A DNA stretch of 12,070 nucleotides, taken from NCBI GenBank assembly GCA_036939755.1, contig JALLAZ010000784.1, positions 1 through 12,070 on the forward strand, written 5' to 3'. The DNA comes from Stephanodiscus triporus (Eukaryota; Bacillariophyta; Thalassiosirophyceae; Thalassiosirales; Thalassiosiraceae). How positions within the stretch are numbered: the first letter of the stretch is position 1; each line of letters begins with the position of its first letter. The position numbers and the translations under genes were made by a program. Under the pieces are notes generated by a model. That model did no database searches. It worked only from the letters and a program-made list of their open reading frames with translations, and was not told where the DNA came from. Shown one piece after another: positions 1 through 7,649 of the stretch.

Positions 1-157
1 TGACCGTCATGCCCCTCGTCGCCTCCATCCCCTCCCCCTCCATCCTGTCAGAGATCGCTGCGCAGAGAGGGCAGATCAGCATTGGGGGGTTGGGAGTGTA
101 CATTAGCATTAGGTCGAAGGGCGGCGCCTCCGGGTATTTTATCTGGCTCTTGTAGGG
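1..157. other. GC-rich edge, possibly part of a neighbouring gene (strand unresolved)
   Basis: Both strands are open here. On the + strand the frame starting at base 3 is open up to a TAG at 153-155 and would be a ~50-residue C-terminus ending in IWLL. On the - strand a frame is open from about 180 down to the window edge, with a CPLC motif and several Met codons. Both readings have G or C in most third codon positions, so composition does not choose between them. I recognise no domain in either. At most one is likely to be real, and the region could equally be non-coding. Confidence 0.2.
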
Positions 158-178
158 ACACAGCGTTTCCCAACCTTT

Positions 179-245
179 TTAGCTAGCCCTTAGCTAGCCT
201 TTAGCTAGCCCTTAGCTAGCCCTTAGCTAGCCCTTGCTAGCTCCC
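179..245. repeat. Short tandem repeat, unit TTAGCTAGCCC, about six copies
   Basis: An 11-bp unit, TTAGCTAGCCC, is repeated about six times (units begin near 179, 190, 201, 212, 223 and 234; the last is shortened to TTGCTAG). Each unit carries the palindrome GCTAGC. A related, looser block lies at 367-412. The TAACCCTTAG words in that second block resemble telomeric CCCTAA repeats, but the unit is longer and different, so I do not call it telomeric. It lies about 340 bp upstream of the phosphatase start codon. Confidence 0.85.
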
Positions 246-249
246 GACA

Positions 250-273
250 ACAATTGATATAAGAGCGGTAGTA
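250..273. repeat. 24-bp direct repeat, copy 1 (copy 2 at 418-441)
   Basis: The 24-bp word beginning ACAATTGATA and ending CGGTAGTA occurs exactly at 250-273 and again at 418-441, 168 bp apart. Each copy directly follows a TTAGCTAGC-type repeat block, so the repeat block and the unique word were probably duplicated together, or they form a composite element. No function can be assigned. The position upstream of a gene allows a promoter role, but nothing else supports one. Confidence 0.85.
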
Positions 274-366
274 AGCGTTAGCTATGGGATAAGAAGTGTT
301 CGCAAGTCTCTGAAAATTGAAAATGGAATTGGTACACGTCTACGAGGCTTCGTACGCTAGGTAATT

Positions 367-441
367 CCTAACCCTTAGCTACCATAACCCTTAGTTAACC
401 CTTAGCTAGCTAATGCGACAATTGATATAAGAGCGGTAGTA
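367..441. repeat. Second, diverged TTAGCTAGC block plus copy 2 of the 24-bp word
   Basis: This block has irregular units built on CTAACCCTTAGCTA, TAACCCTTAG and TTAACCCTTAGCTAGC, followed at 418-441 by the exact second copy of the 24-bp word seen at 250-273. The order of parts is the same as in the first block, which points to duplication of a roughly 170-bp module with later drift. Confidence 0.75.
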
Positions 442-579
442 TCTTCCTGTCGTTCACCGGCGCAAGAATTTTCCGCGGCCGGAGGATTTATTTCGGTGTC
501 GCATGACCCGCTGTGTCTCAAATAATAATAAAGTCAGTTTGCCAACGCCCCTAGACTACCAATAAAAGTTGGTAACATC

Positions 580-2585
580 ATGGGCTGCAAACTGTCAAGT
601 AACCGCGATCACGACGCCAAGGCGCCGCCGAAACGGAATGCTGGCATCCGCCCCCCCCCAATGACGAAGTCGCAGATCGACAGTCGAATAAAGAGCATCA
701 ACGAGACATGCGTTGCCACGTTCGGCGGAGTCTCCGTGCGGTATGCCTGGTTGAGTCAGCGGGGGTACTATCCAGACCGTGAGCATTTGCTCGTTCGTTT
801 GTTTTCGCTGTTGCGTATTGTTGCTTCATTGGCTTTTTGCGGAGGTGGAGAACGATTTCGATGCGATATATTTTTCCATCGTACTGATCCTAACTCGTGC
901 TGCGCCTTGTTCTGTCCCCCCCCACGCCGCCTCTCAATTTAGAATTGAACAAGGCCAACCAGGACGACTGCATCTCTATGCACAACTTCGCCGACCGTGA
1001 AACCGACGCTTTCTTCGGCGTATTCGACGGCCATGGCAATTACGGGGACGAGTGCGCAAAGTTTGTGACGAAAAACCTCCCCAGGTTGATGGCGGACGCG
1101 ATCATAAAAGCGCGGGAGGACGGCTCCTCGTCGGAGAAAGGTGAATTGACCAAGGAAATCACCCACGCCGTAATTTCCAAGGCGCACATAGATTGCAACA
1201 ATGACATGCACAGGGCTAGCTTCGACGATTCACTGTCGGGGACGACGGCCATATCGGGGTACTTGCAGGGCGATCGCAATAGGATAACGATCAACAACGT
1301 GGGGGACAGTCGGGCCGTGATCGGGAGGGTGGCCGCCGGATCGTCGGAGGCGCCGAAGGAGGAGGACTCCTCGGTGAGGTCAACTCCCGGTGGCGTCGCT
1401 TCGTCGTCTTTAAAGCTCAAATCTTACGCCCTATCGAGGGATCAGACCCCGTATCGCCTCGACGAGCGCGTGCGCATCCGCAAGACGGGGGCGCGCATCC
1501 TGTCCCTCGACCAGGTCGAGGGACTCGAGCCGATCGATGCGAGGGCAGCCGAGCTCGACGAGATCAAGCTCAACGAGGGGGGGACTCACGGCGAGCTGGT
1601 CTTGGGGGAGGAGATCGATGAGGGAGGTGATCCTCCCCGCGTGTGGAGTCCTAACGGGGACTATCCGGGCACGGCATTCACCCGAAGCTTCGGAGACGCA
1701 GTCGCCGAGGAGCTGGGCGTTATCGCCGAGCCGGAGATGCTCACGCACGATCTCACGCCTGAGGACAAGATCATCGTCCTCGCGTCCGATGGGGTCTTTG
1801 AGTTCTTGACAAATCAATCCGTCATTGATATTTGCGCCAAGTTCACTGACCCCCTCGAAGCGTGTCGCGCGGTCGTGGCCGAGAGCTATGAGCTTTGGCT
1901 GCAGTATGAGCTGCGGACGGATGACATTACGATGATATGTATTTTCGTCGATGACGTGGGTCCGTCCAAGGAATTGGACGTTGAAAAAATCGCGAAGGGG
2001 ATTACACCTAGCAGGGAAGAGAAGGACGACGTCCTGATCGAAAGCGCGGACAGGCCGGTTAGAACGAAAATGACTTTGGAAAAATCACGTGCCTTGACAA
2101 AAATGAAGATGAGGTGTATACAAGATGTCACGGAAGAATCCGAAGAGGACTTTGACATTGAATCACTGTACAACGAGAAAACAGAGGAGGAGAAAGCTCG
2201 TATCGCGGAGGCAATAAGTTCCACTGCGATGTTTCAGAGCATTACAGACGTGCAACGTGAACTTATTTACAAAGTCATGGAGCCGATGGAAGTAAAGAAG
2301 GGCCAGTGTATTGTTAAGCAGGGCACTATGGGGGATCGTTTCTATATTGTGGATTACGGATCATTCGAAGTAAGAGTATTGTCAGAAGATCAAGTAGACA
2401 CAGATGGCACGGGGGGTGTTTGCGTTCACGTCTATGAAGGATCCCGTGAGAACAGTTTTTATCCCAGTTTTGGAGAGTTGGCGTTGAAATATTCGGCTCC
2501 TCGTGCCGCATCCATCATCGCCCAGAATGATGGTAGGCTTTGGGCACTTCACAGATACGCATACAACAAAATTAGAAATGAATAG
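580..2585 (+). CDS. N-acylated PP2C-type protein phosphatase with C-terminal cyclic-nucleotide-binding domain (two exons: 580-778, 943-2585)
   Basis: Predicted Mn/Mg-dependent Ser/Thr phosphatase of 613 residues. Splicing 778 to 943 rebuilds the conserved PP2C entry block RGYYPDQLNKANQDD from two frames. Visible PP2C motifs are DGHG (95-98), GTTA (166-169), GDSR (187-190), SRDQTP (231-236), GTAFTRSFGD (309-318), ASDG (347-350) and TDDIT (392-396), so all metal-binding aspartates appear present. A charged linker (403-490) leads to one cyclic-nucleotide-binding domain (491-613) with the phosphate-binding cassette FGELAL...PRAAS (576-590; Glu578, Arg587). Ala after the Arg resembles PKA-type (cAMP) rather than PKG-type sites. 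The N-terminus MGCKLS fits the myristoylation plus palmitoylation pattern, suggesting membrane attachment. The DQVEGL insert before the TRSFGD motif resembles plant PP2C/cNMP-binding/kinase fusions, but here the protein stops shortly after the hinge LWALHRYAY, with no second binding domain and no kinase. The start ATG has A at -3 and G at +4. Confidence 0.92.
779..942 (+). other. Intron of the PP2C-CNBD gene (164 bp)
   Basis: The donor is C|GTGAGC at 779 and the acceptor is a pyrimidine-rich stretch ending AATTTAG at 942. It is phase 1: C plus AA makes Gln67. The unspliced frames on each side diverge into non-PP2C sequence inside this interval, and splicing restores the canonical motif. Confidence 0.9.
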
Positions 2586-2865
2586 TACTCATTCAAAAGC
2601 GCGATGATGATGCCGAAACTGATTAATACATTAAAATCCTTCAACATGAATTGAAGACGTTGCTTTGAATTTCTGCAGAACTAAATTTGGACTGTGTGCC
2701 CACATCAAAAGAGGAGCAGTCAACAAATGTGAAGTGAATATCAACGGAAGCAAAAAAATACCGATGAAAACTGCGTACATAAGTAGAGGGAGTCTTACGG
2801 ACATTTCTACAGTGTCATAAAGCTAAGGATGTGATTATGCAAGCATGCTGTTTGGTTGCTTTACA
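2586..2865. other. Convergent intergenic spacer, probable 3' UTRs
   Basis: This is AT-rich DNA between two genes that end towards each other. Reading past the phosphatase stop in the same frame gives 22 codons (with KLINTLKSF) to the next stop at 2652-2654. This faintly resembles the start of a second cyclic-nucleotide-binding domain. Otherwise there are many stops in all frames and no recognisable gene. Confidence 0.6.
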
Positions 2866-4251
2866 TCACAACAGGCTTTGTGAATATGTTTTGGTCAGTA
2901 ACAGTTCCAATTCAGTCGCCGTAGCAATGGAACATTCGTATATTTCCCATATAGTATTTCCGATAAAAACACTCCACGTGAAGAAATCATCACCCCTCCC
3001 AACAACTTTCACTTGGACCTCTCCACCTCCAATTTGATCAAATACCCTGACCCCGTGATTCCATGACTGAATTGAGCAGTCTATCTTCCAACCCGATGAT
3101 ATCGTGCCGTGTCCGCCATCCAGCGAAAGAAATGAAATGGCAGTCTCTCTGTCGTCATTTTGAATAGCAGAATCAACAAGATCACCGATATTGGTGGCAT
3201 TTGGGTATGCTTTCTCATGCCCGCTCCATTGTCGTCCTAAAACATAGTTAAAGTGATCCTAAAGTGGACGAATGACATAGGAGTTATAGATGTTGGGAAC
3301 AAAACACGAAAAACATAACGATCGCTGGCAGATGATATCAATACATTCCAGTCAACTCACCCCTACGACAACGAAAATCCCATCATCGTGACAAGTCACC
3401 GACGTCGACAAGACGGCATCGGTACCATTACGTTTTCTCATGGCCAGACAAAGACCCAGCCCCTCTCCATCACCCTTTATTCTCTCCCATGTTTCGTAAT
3501 AGTAACATTGTCCGTTTTCATCAGTCGAGTAGCTCCACTCCTTCCAACGATTAGTTTGGGCGGCAGTGTTCTCACATTCTATGTACCATTTATTTGGTCG
3601 AGGACGAGGCTTTCCCGGTATATAATTCCAATCAACACAATGATGACGAGTAGCCAATGGACGTCCAGGCTTCTTATTTTCCGTCGTGAGGAAAGAGAAC
3701 CCACCAAATACATGCTGACGAGCATACAGTCGAAGCTCTTGGTCACTTAGATACTTCACTGCTTGGCGACGGTCATTACTTACTGCATGTTTCAACTTCT
3801 CCCATCGTCCAATCGGCTTGCTTATTGGTATCCTCAGATCCACGAACAAAGTTCCCGTTTGAACGTTGTACGTGATTTCTTCTTTATAAGTCGTATGCTC
3901 CCATCGCCCCGCAAAGATAGATCGTTGCCACGCACCAATGATGGGAGAAGATTGCATCATCGTGGCCGTCACTGTGCTTGACAACGCGAGCACCGGTGGT
4001 CCGTCTGTCCTATTTTTTCGTCCTTCACATCTTTCCTTTGCCCACCTATTAAACACGAGGTGGGTATCGCCCCGTTCCAAATGATGGTGCGGCAACTCCT
4101 CCGGCAAAAATGGAAAACCATTCTCGTGAGAGTAGTACCGCAGGGCGTTTCCGCCGTCGGTTAGTATTCGGCCTTGCTTTGCGGACCAATCCAAATGATC
4201 CCGCCAATAATCATCGCCCACCTGCGTCGTCGAAGCGTTTGTGGTCGCCAT
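2866..4251 (-). CDS. HRI1-like / lipocalin-like family protein with N-terminal extension (two exons: 4251-3361, 3258-2866)
   Basis: A 427-residue predicted protein of unknown molecular role. From residue ~104 it shows a family pattern I recognise from bacterial, fungal and algal proteins annotated as HRI1-like or lipocalin-like: IGAWQRS, then TTYKEEITYNVQTGTLFVDL (120-139) followed by RIP, YLSDQELRLYARQHVFGGF (167-185), HHCVDWNYIPG (203-213), a YYETWERI block (250-257) and DGIFVVVGDHFNYVLGR (290-306) spanning the splice junction. Late blocks GDLVDSAIQNDD and SLDGGHGTISSGWKID continue the family pattern. These are beta-rich, soluble-looking segments with no signal peptide or membrane span. Residues 1-103 (Trp/His/Arg-rich) match nothing I know. 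The ATG at 4251 is the first Met after an in-frame upstream TAA and has G at -3 and +4. The family name comes from pattern memory and needs a profile search; the gene model itself is firmer. Confidence 0.75.
3259..3360 (-). other. Intron of the HRI1-like gene (102 bp)
   Basis: On the - strand the donor is GGG|GTGAGT at 3360 and the acceptor CCACTTTAG ends at 3259, phase 0. The unspliced first exon meets TGA five bases into the intron. Splicing opens a 130-codon frame to the TGA at 2866-2868 and yields a continuous GDHFNYVLGR block. A second TTTTAG 18 bp further on would give a wrong frame. Confidence 0.88.
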
Positions 4252-4702
4252 TGCCTTGTGGCCTTGGCCCTTGGCCTTGCGTAGGTAAAGTTGGATGGTG
4301 CGTGGAAGAGGAGGGGGCGGGGGGTTGCGCCCTTATCCCCATTATCCAATGGTTTGTATCCCGCAAATATCCATACATTCCTTAACTCTAGATACCTTTT
4401 TCTACAGGCTCCAGTTACACTTTCCTGCCTAGGGGGGCGTGTTGGGGGTTTTGGCTTTACTGGTCCATATCTCCTCCAATAATTGTCTGATCGGGATAAT
4501 TAAGAGTGGAGAAGTGTTCATTGATGTCTTGGCAATGTGTTTCCACACTTGAATCATGTTCATCGGACGATTATTGGTGGCGGTATAGTAGTACCACTAA
4601 CTTCGGGGTGGTAATGTTATCCATGTTCGCTCTGAGTAAGTTTTAGGCTCAAGCCTAGTAATGCCAAAATTTTGAAATAGACCTGCAGAAAAGTTCACAG
4701 CA

Positions 4703-4766
4703 TCAAAATGAAGCTCTTGAAGAGGGGACTCCAATGGTGCATTTGACTAAAGCTCAGCATGGATAT
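4703..4766 (+). repeat. Imperfect direct repeat, copy 1 (copy 2 at 4911-4975)
   Basis: TCAAAATGAAGCTCTTG opens both copies and AGCTCAGCA followed by T/C-GGA closes them; in between, GGGGA-C/T-TCCAA is shared. By eye about three quarters of positions agree over ~62 bp, at a spacing of 208 bp. A shorter, weaker relative (GACTCAAGAACTCTTTGATG) lies near 4862. They look like old tandem duplications or pieces of a dispersed element. Confidence 0.65.
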
Positions 4767-4790
4767 TAGAGTTGCAGTGGACATGTATGG

Positions 4791-4824
4791 TTTTGGGGGG
4801 TACTTTTGAGGTACCCCACCAAAA
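4791..4824. repeat. Near-perfect hairpin (13-14 bp arms, 7-bp loop)
   Basis: The left arm TTTTGGGGGGTAC (4791-4803) pairs with the right arm GTACCCCACCAAAA (4811-4824) with one extra base, around the loop TTTTGAG. A sequence related to the left arm occurs in reverse orientation at 5161-5171 (CGCCCCCCAAA). It could fold as RNA or be a remnant of an inverted-repeat element; no role can be assigned. Confidence 0.6.
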
Positions 4825-5205
4825 TTTGAACTGATTCCTACTGTAGAAATCTGTAGACGTAGACTCAAGAACTCTTTGATGCCCCACACAAGCTGGCCAT
4901 CCAAAGTGACTCAAAATGAAGCTCTTGCATAGGGGATTCCAACGATGTATTAACTTGGAGCTCAGCACGGAGTATTGGGATTGTTTGGCTATTGTAAGAT
5001 CCTTACAATTTGTGTGAGTTCCTAGGTAAAAGTTGCAAAAAAAACCTTTTTGTGAGTGGCAGCAGGAAAGGGTTAAAAATAATTACCATCTTATTGTCGT
5101 CTTTTTTATGGTACATTTCTACATGCTCAGTGTCAGTTGTTGTAAAAGTAGCTTGTACTACGCCCCCCAAAAGTTCCTAAAATATCCAATGCAAGTCGTG
5201 CTAGC

Positions 5206-6655
5206 ATGGTCAAGGTACCAATGAAATACGTAGGAATCAGTAATTTTTTGGCTGTTAACCCAAACACTAATTTTCAAACCCCTCGCAAGCTCAACTGTGG
5301 CATCCCTGTTCGGAGCATCAATGTTGTGCTCATGATGGACAATACTCCCACCAGCAAGGCTCCGCCAGCTGAGCCAATGACAGCGCCAGTTACAACAATC
5401 CCAGGTGGTGACGAGGCAACCTCCGCCATCACAATGATTGACCTTGAGAGAGACTGCGACGACAACAATTCCAAGTCATTTGATGATCAAACAGAAGACC
5501 TGAGGCAGTACAAGGAGAAAAATAACCACGTCAACGTGTCAATATCCGCAAGATTCTGTTCAAATGTGAGGTATGCATGCAAAAATCCTGACAAGAAAAT
5601 GCATCTGCTGACCAACAAGCACATTGCGGGCTTAGATGAGATTGGCTTCAAATGGATTTTGAAAGGCAAGAACAAGTCATATGACAATCGAGTGGAAGAC
5701 CTGAGGCAGTACAAGGAGAAAAATGGTCACGCCAACGTGTCGATATCTGACAACAAAACGCTCGCCAAATTCAGTGCAAATATGAGGTATGCATGCAAAT
5801 ATCCCTACAAGGAAAGAATGCATCTGACCGAGGATGACATTGTGGCCTTGGAAGGGATTGGCTTTGAATGGAATTTGACAGGCGAGTACAAGTCATTCGA
5901 TGATCAAGTGGAGGAATTGAAGCAGTACAAGGTGAACAATTGCCACACCAATGTGTCAAAATCCAATGACAAATCCCTTGCCAGGTTCTGTTGTGATGTT
6001 AGGCATGCACACAATAACCCCAACAAGAAGGGGGGTATTCAACTCACCGATGAGCGCATTGTGGCCTTGGAAGGGATTGGCTTTGAATGGAATTTGAAAA
6101 ACAAGTACAAGTCATTTAACGATCGAATGGAAGGAAGAATTGAAGCGGTACAAGGTGAGCAATGGCCACACCAATGTGTCAAAATCCGACAACAAAACCC
6201 TTGCCAAATTCTGTGTAAATGCCAGGCATGTGCACAAAAATCCCGGCAAGAAGGGAAGCATACAGCTGACCGATGAGCACATTGTAGCCTTGGAAGCAAT
6301 TGGCTTTGAATGGAATTGCAATTGGACCCGTGGCACTCTTCAGCACCCCGATAAACTTCACACAGTAGTTGAAGGGAAAGTCGTTGGTGTTACTGTTAGA
6401 ATCAGAACTGTCCAAGATACTATGGACACATTGCTAGTTGAGATGGAGTCGGTAACTATCGATACCATCACTAACTATGCAGGCAACAACAACCTAAAGG
6501 TTGGGAGTTATGTTTCTTCCTCTGCAAGATTCCATGCAGATGCAGATGCGGGGTACATTTTTGTTGCATGGTGGAACTTCCAACCCGAGCCGCCGAGCCC
6601 AAGGCTCTTTGCCCTGAAACAAATCCATGTGTGGCTACAACCAGGAATGTCTTAA
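5206..6655 (+). pseudogene. Four tandem helicase-associated (HA) repeats; frame broken in repeat 4
   Basis: The first frame runs 5206-6276; Met43 (5332) is an equally good start, because the first 42 residues look unlike the rest. Four HA-type repeats follow, each starting K-S-F/Y-D and ending IGFEW or IGFKW, with units beginning near 5473, 5674, 5890 and 6109 (201, 216 and 219 bp apart). Repeat 1 lacks ~5 residues present in the others. At 6129-6136 GGAA is duplicated (GGAAGGAAG). Removing one copy restores EELKRYKV and joins the next frame, which carries the rest of repeat 4 and a ~110-residue tail to a TAA at 6655. HA repeats occur in many diatom proteins, singly or in arrays, and their role is unclear; nucleic-acid binding is often suggested from their occurrence beside helicases. 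No helicase domain is visible. It is either a recent pseudogene or an assembly error. Confidence 0.82.
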
Positions 6656-7470
6656 AAAAATACTTCGGAAAAATGTGGGTTTTATGATGAAGCTGCATGC
6701 AAATTCTTCACGGAGAAGAAAATTTGGTTCAATCGATGTCCATTTATCCTGCCATATGATGCCGATCTTGGTAACAACGGGAAACAATACCAAAAATCCT
6801 CAATATCACTACATATCCACTGATGTTAAGGATTGGCAAGAAACTTGTGGTGAATCTTCGGATTGAATCAGCAATGGTTCTAGGTGGACGTGGGTATAAC
6901 TTCTGTGTCAAAAATAGTGTGTTTCACCAGCATCAAATTGTCCAGGACAAAATGTCGCCGCACCCTGAGCTGTGGGGCAAGGAATTTTTGACAGAGCCCC
7001 AGAAAGGAGCAATTATAAAGGTGATTGATGATGTTATTGCTCGTTCTCTAAAAAATACCATTGCCCCGATTCCCAAGAATGAGATGTATATATACCTTCG
7101 TGCTGGCGAGAATTACACGGAAGTGGCTAGAGCAAAGCGTCAAAGGAATGACAAAGAGGCGAAGGTGAAAAAACAAAAGAAGCCAAGGGTTGGGCAGTTG
7201 GTGGATGAGCTTGCGTCATCGTTGGCCTCCCCGACATCAATAAGTGAATACACCCCGCACAGCTTGCTGTTGATATGCCCATCTCGAACAACCCTCACGT
7301 GCTTGATGCCTGAAGGAAACTGTGCCAATCCATCAATGATTTATTGGCAAACTATTCTCTCAAGGTTGTGGCAACATAGGCAGGCGTTCAATGTAATTAT
7401 GTTAATGCCTTCGTATTGTAATGCGAACTATTTTGGTAAACCATATTCAACAAAATCATTTGACATCTAG
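6656..7470 (+). pseudogene. Disrupted coding sequence of unknown family, probably the 3' part of the HA-repeat gene or of a neighbour
   Basis: No single frame covers this stretch, but protein-like segments follow one another in changing frames: VATTRNVLKKYFGKMWVL (about 6631-6684), YDEAACKFFTEKKIWFN (about 6685-6735, next frame), then a long open frame from 6775 to 7470. The long frame contains GGRGYNFCVKNSVFHQHQI, MSPHPELWGKEF, an IIKVIDDVIARSLKN helix, KNEMYIYLRAGENYTEVARA and a Lys/Arg-rich patch (KRQRNDKEAKVKKQKK). Near 7250 another frame gives PAQLAVDMPISNNPHVLDA and a stop at 7311-7313, which may be the original end. At least three frame changes suggest decay; missed introns or sequence errors are alternatives. 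I do not recognise the family. Confidence 0.5.
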
Positions 7471-7649
7471 GCAGTTGTTTCATACTCCTTCTGCCACCGA
7501 CACAATCGATCTCACAAGACTGCTTTTGCCAGGTGGGTGCCTGCCAAATTTCCCAGAGAGTGGGATAAGGTGTGAAAAGCAAGAACTGAGTAAGTAATGT
7601 TCCTGGGAAATAACATCAAAATTGACTGTTATCTCTAATGATGAATTTG
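7471..7649. other. Convergent intergenic spacer
   Basis: Spacer between the broken + strand gene and the end of the ABC gene on the - strand; no gene is supported. On the - strand, 7545-7522 reads GRHPPGKS, a formal Walker A pattern followed by SLVRSIVSVAEG and then a stop. The frame has no other ABC motif, so it is noted only as a curiosity. Confidence 0.5.

Larger units (their letters stand above)
4252..5205. other. Non-coding spacer with diverged repeats
   Basis: No convincing gene is present. Open frames are short and lie over repeats. The 5' side of the HRI1-like gene carries a small GGCCAAGG-rich stretch (4256-4280). From about 4690 the spacer holds diverged direct repeats, a strong hairpin and a second small perfect hairpin (ATTGTAAG/CTTACAAT, 4991-5009), all listed or noted separately. 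The AT-rich composition is like that of the HA-repeat gene to its right. Confidence 0.6.

Noticed and set aside
361..412. Possible interstitial telomere repeat (TAACCCTTAG words)
   Set aside because: The dominant unit is TTAGCTAGCCC, not CCCTAA, and the block is short and lies inside gene-containing DNA.
179..441. CRISPR-like layout of repeats
   Set aside because: The units are contiguous with no spacers, the 24-bp word occurs only twice, and the window is eukaryotic.
1040..1817. Minus-strand frames of about 126-128 codons opposite the phosphatase
   Set aside because: They are antisense shadows of a well-supported PP2C exon and have no recognisable motif.
3388..4385. Plus-strand frames opposite the HRI1-like gene
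   Set aside because: They are antisense shadows; the minus-strand model has a consensus intron and conserved family blocks continuous across the junction.
4695..4968. Two overlapping minus-strand frames of about 70 codons
   Set aside because: They lie over the diverged direct repeats and hairpin, and their similarity to each other comes from the DNA repeat rather than from a protein family.
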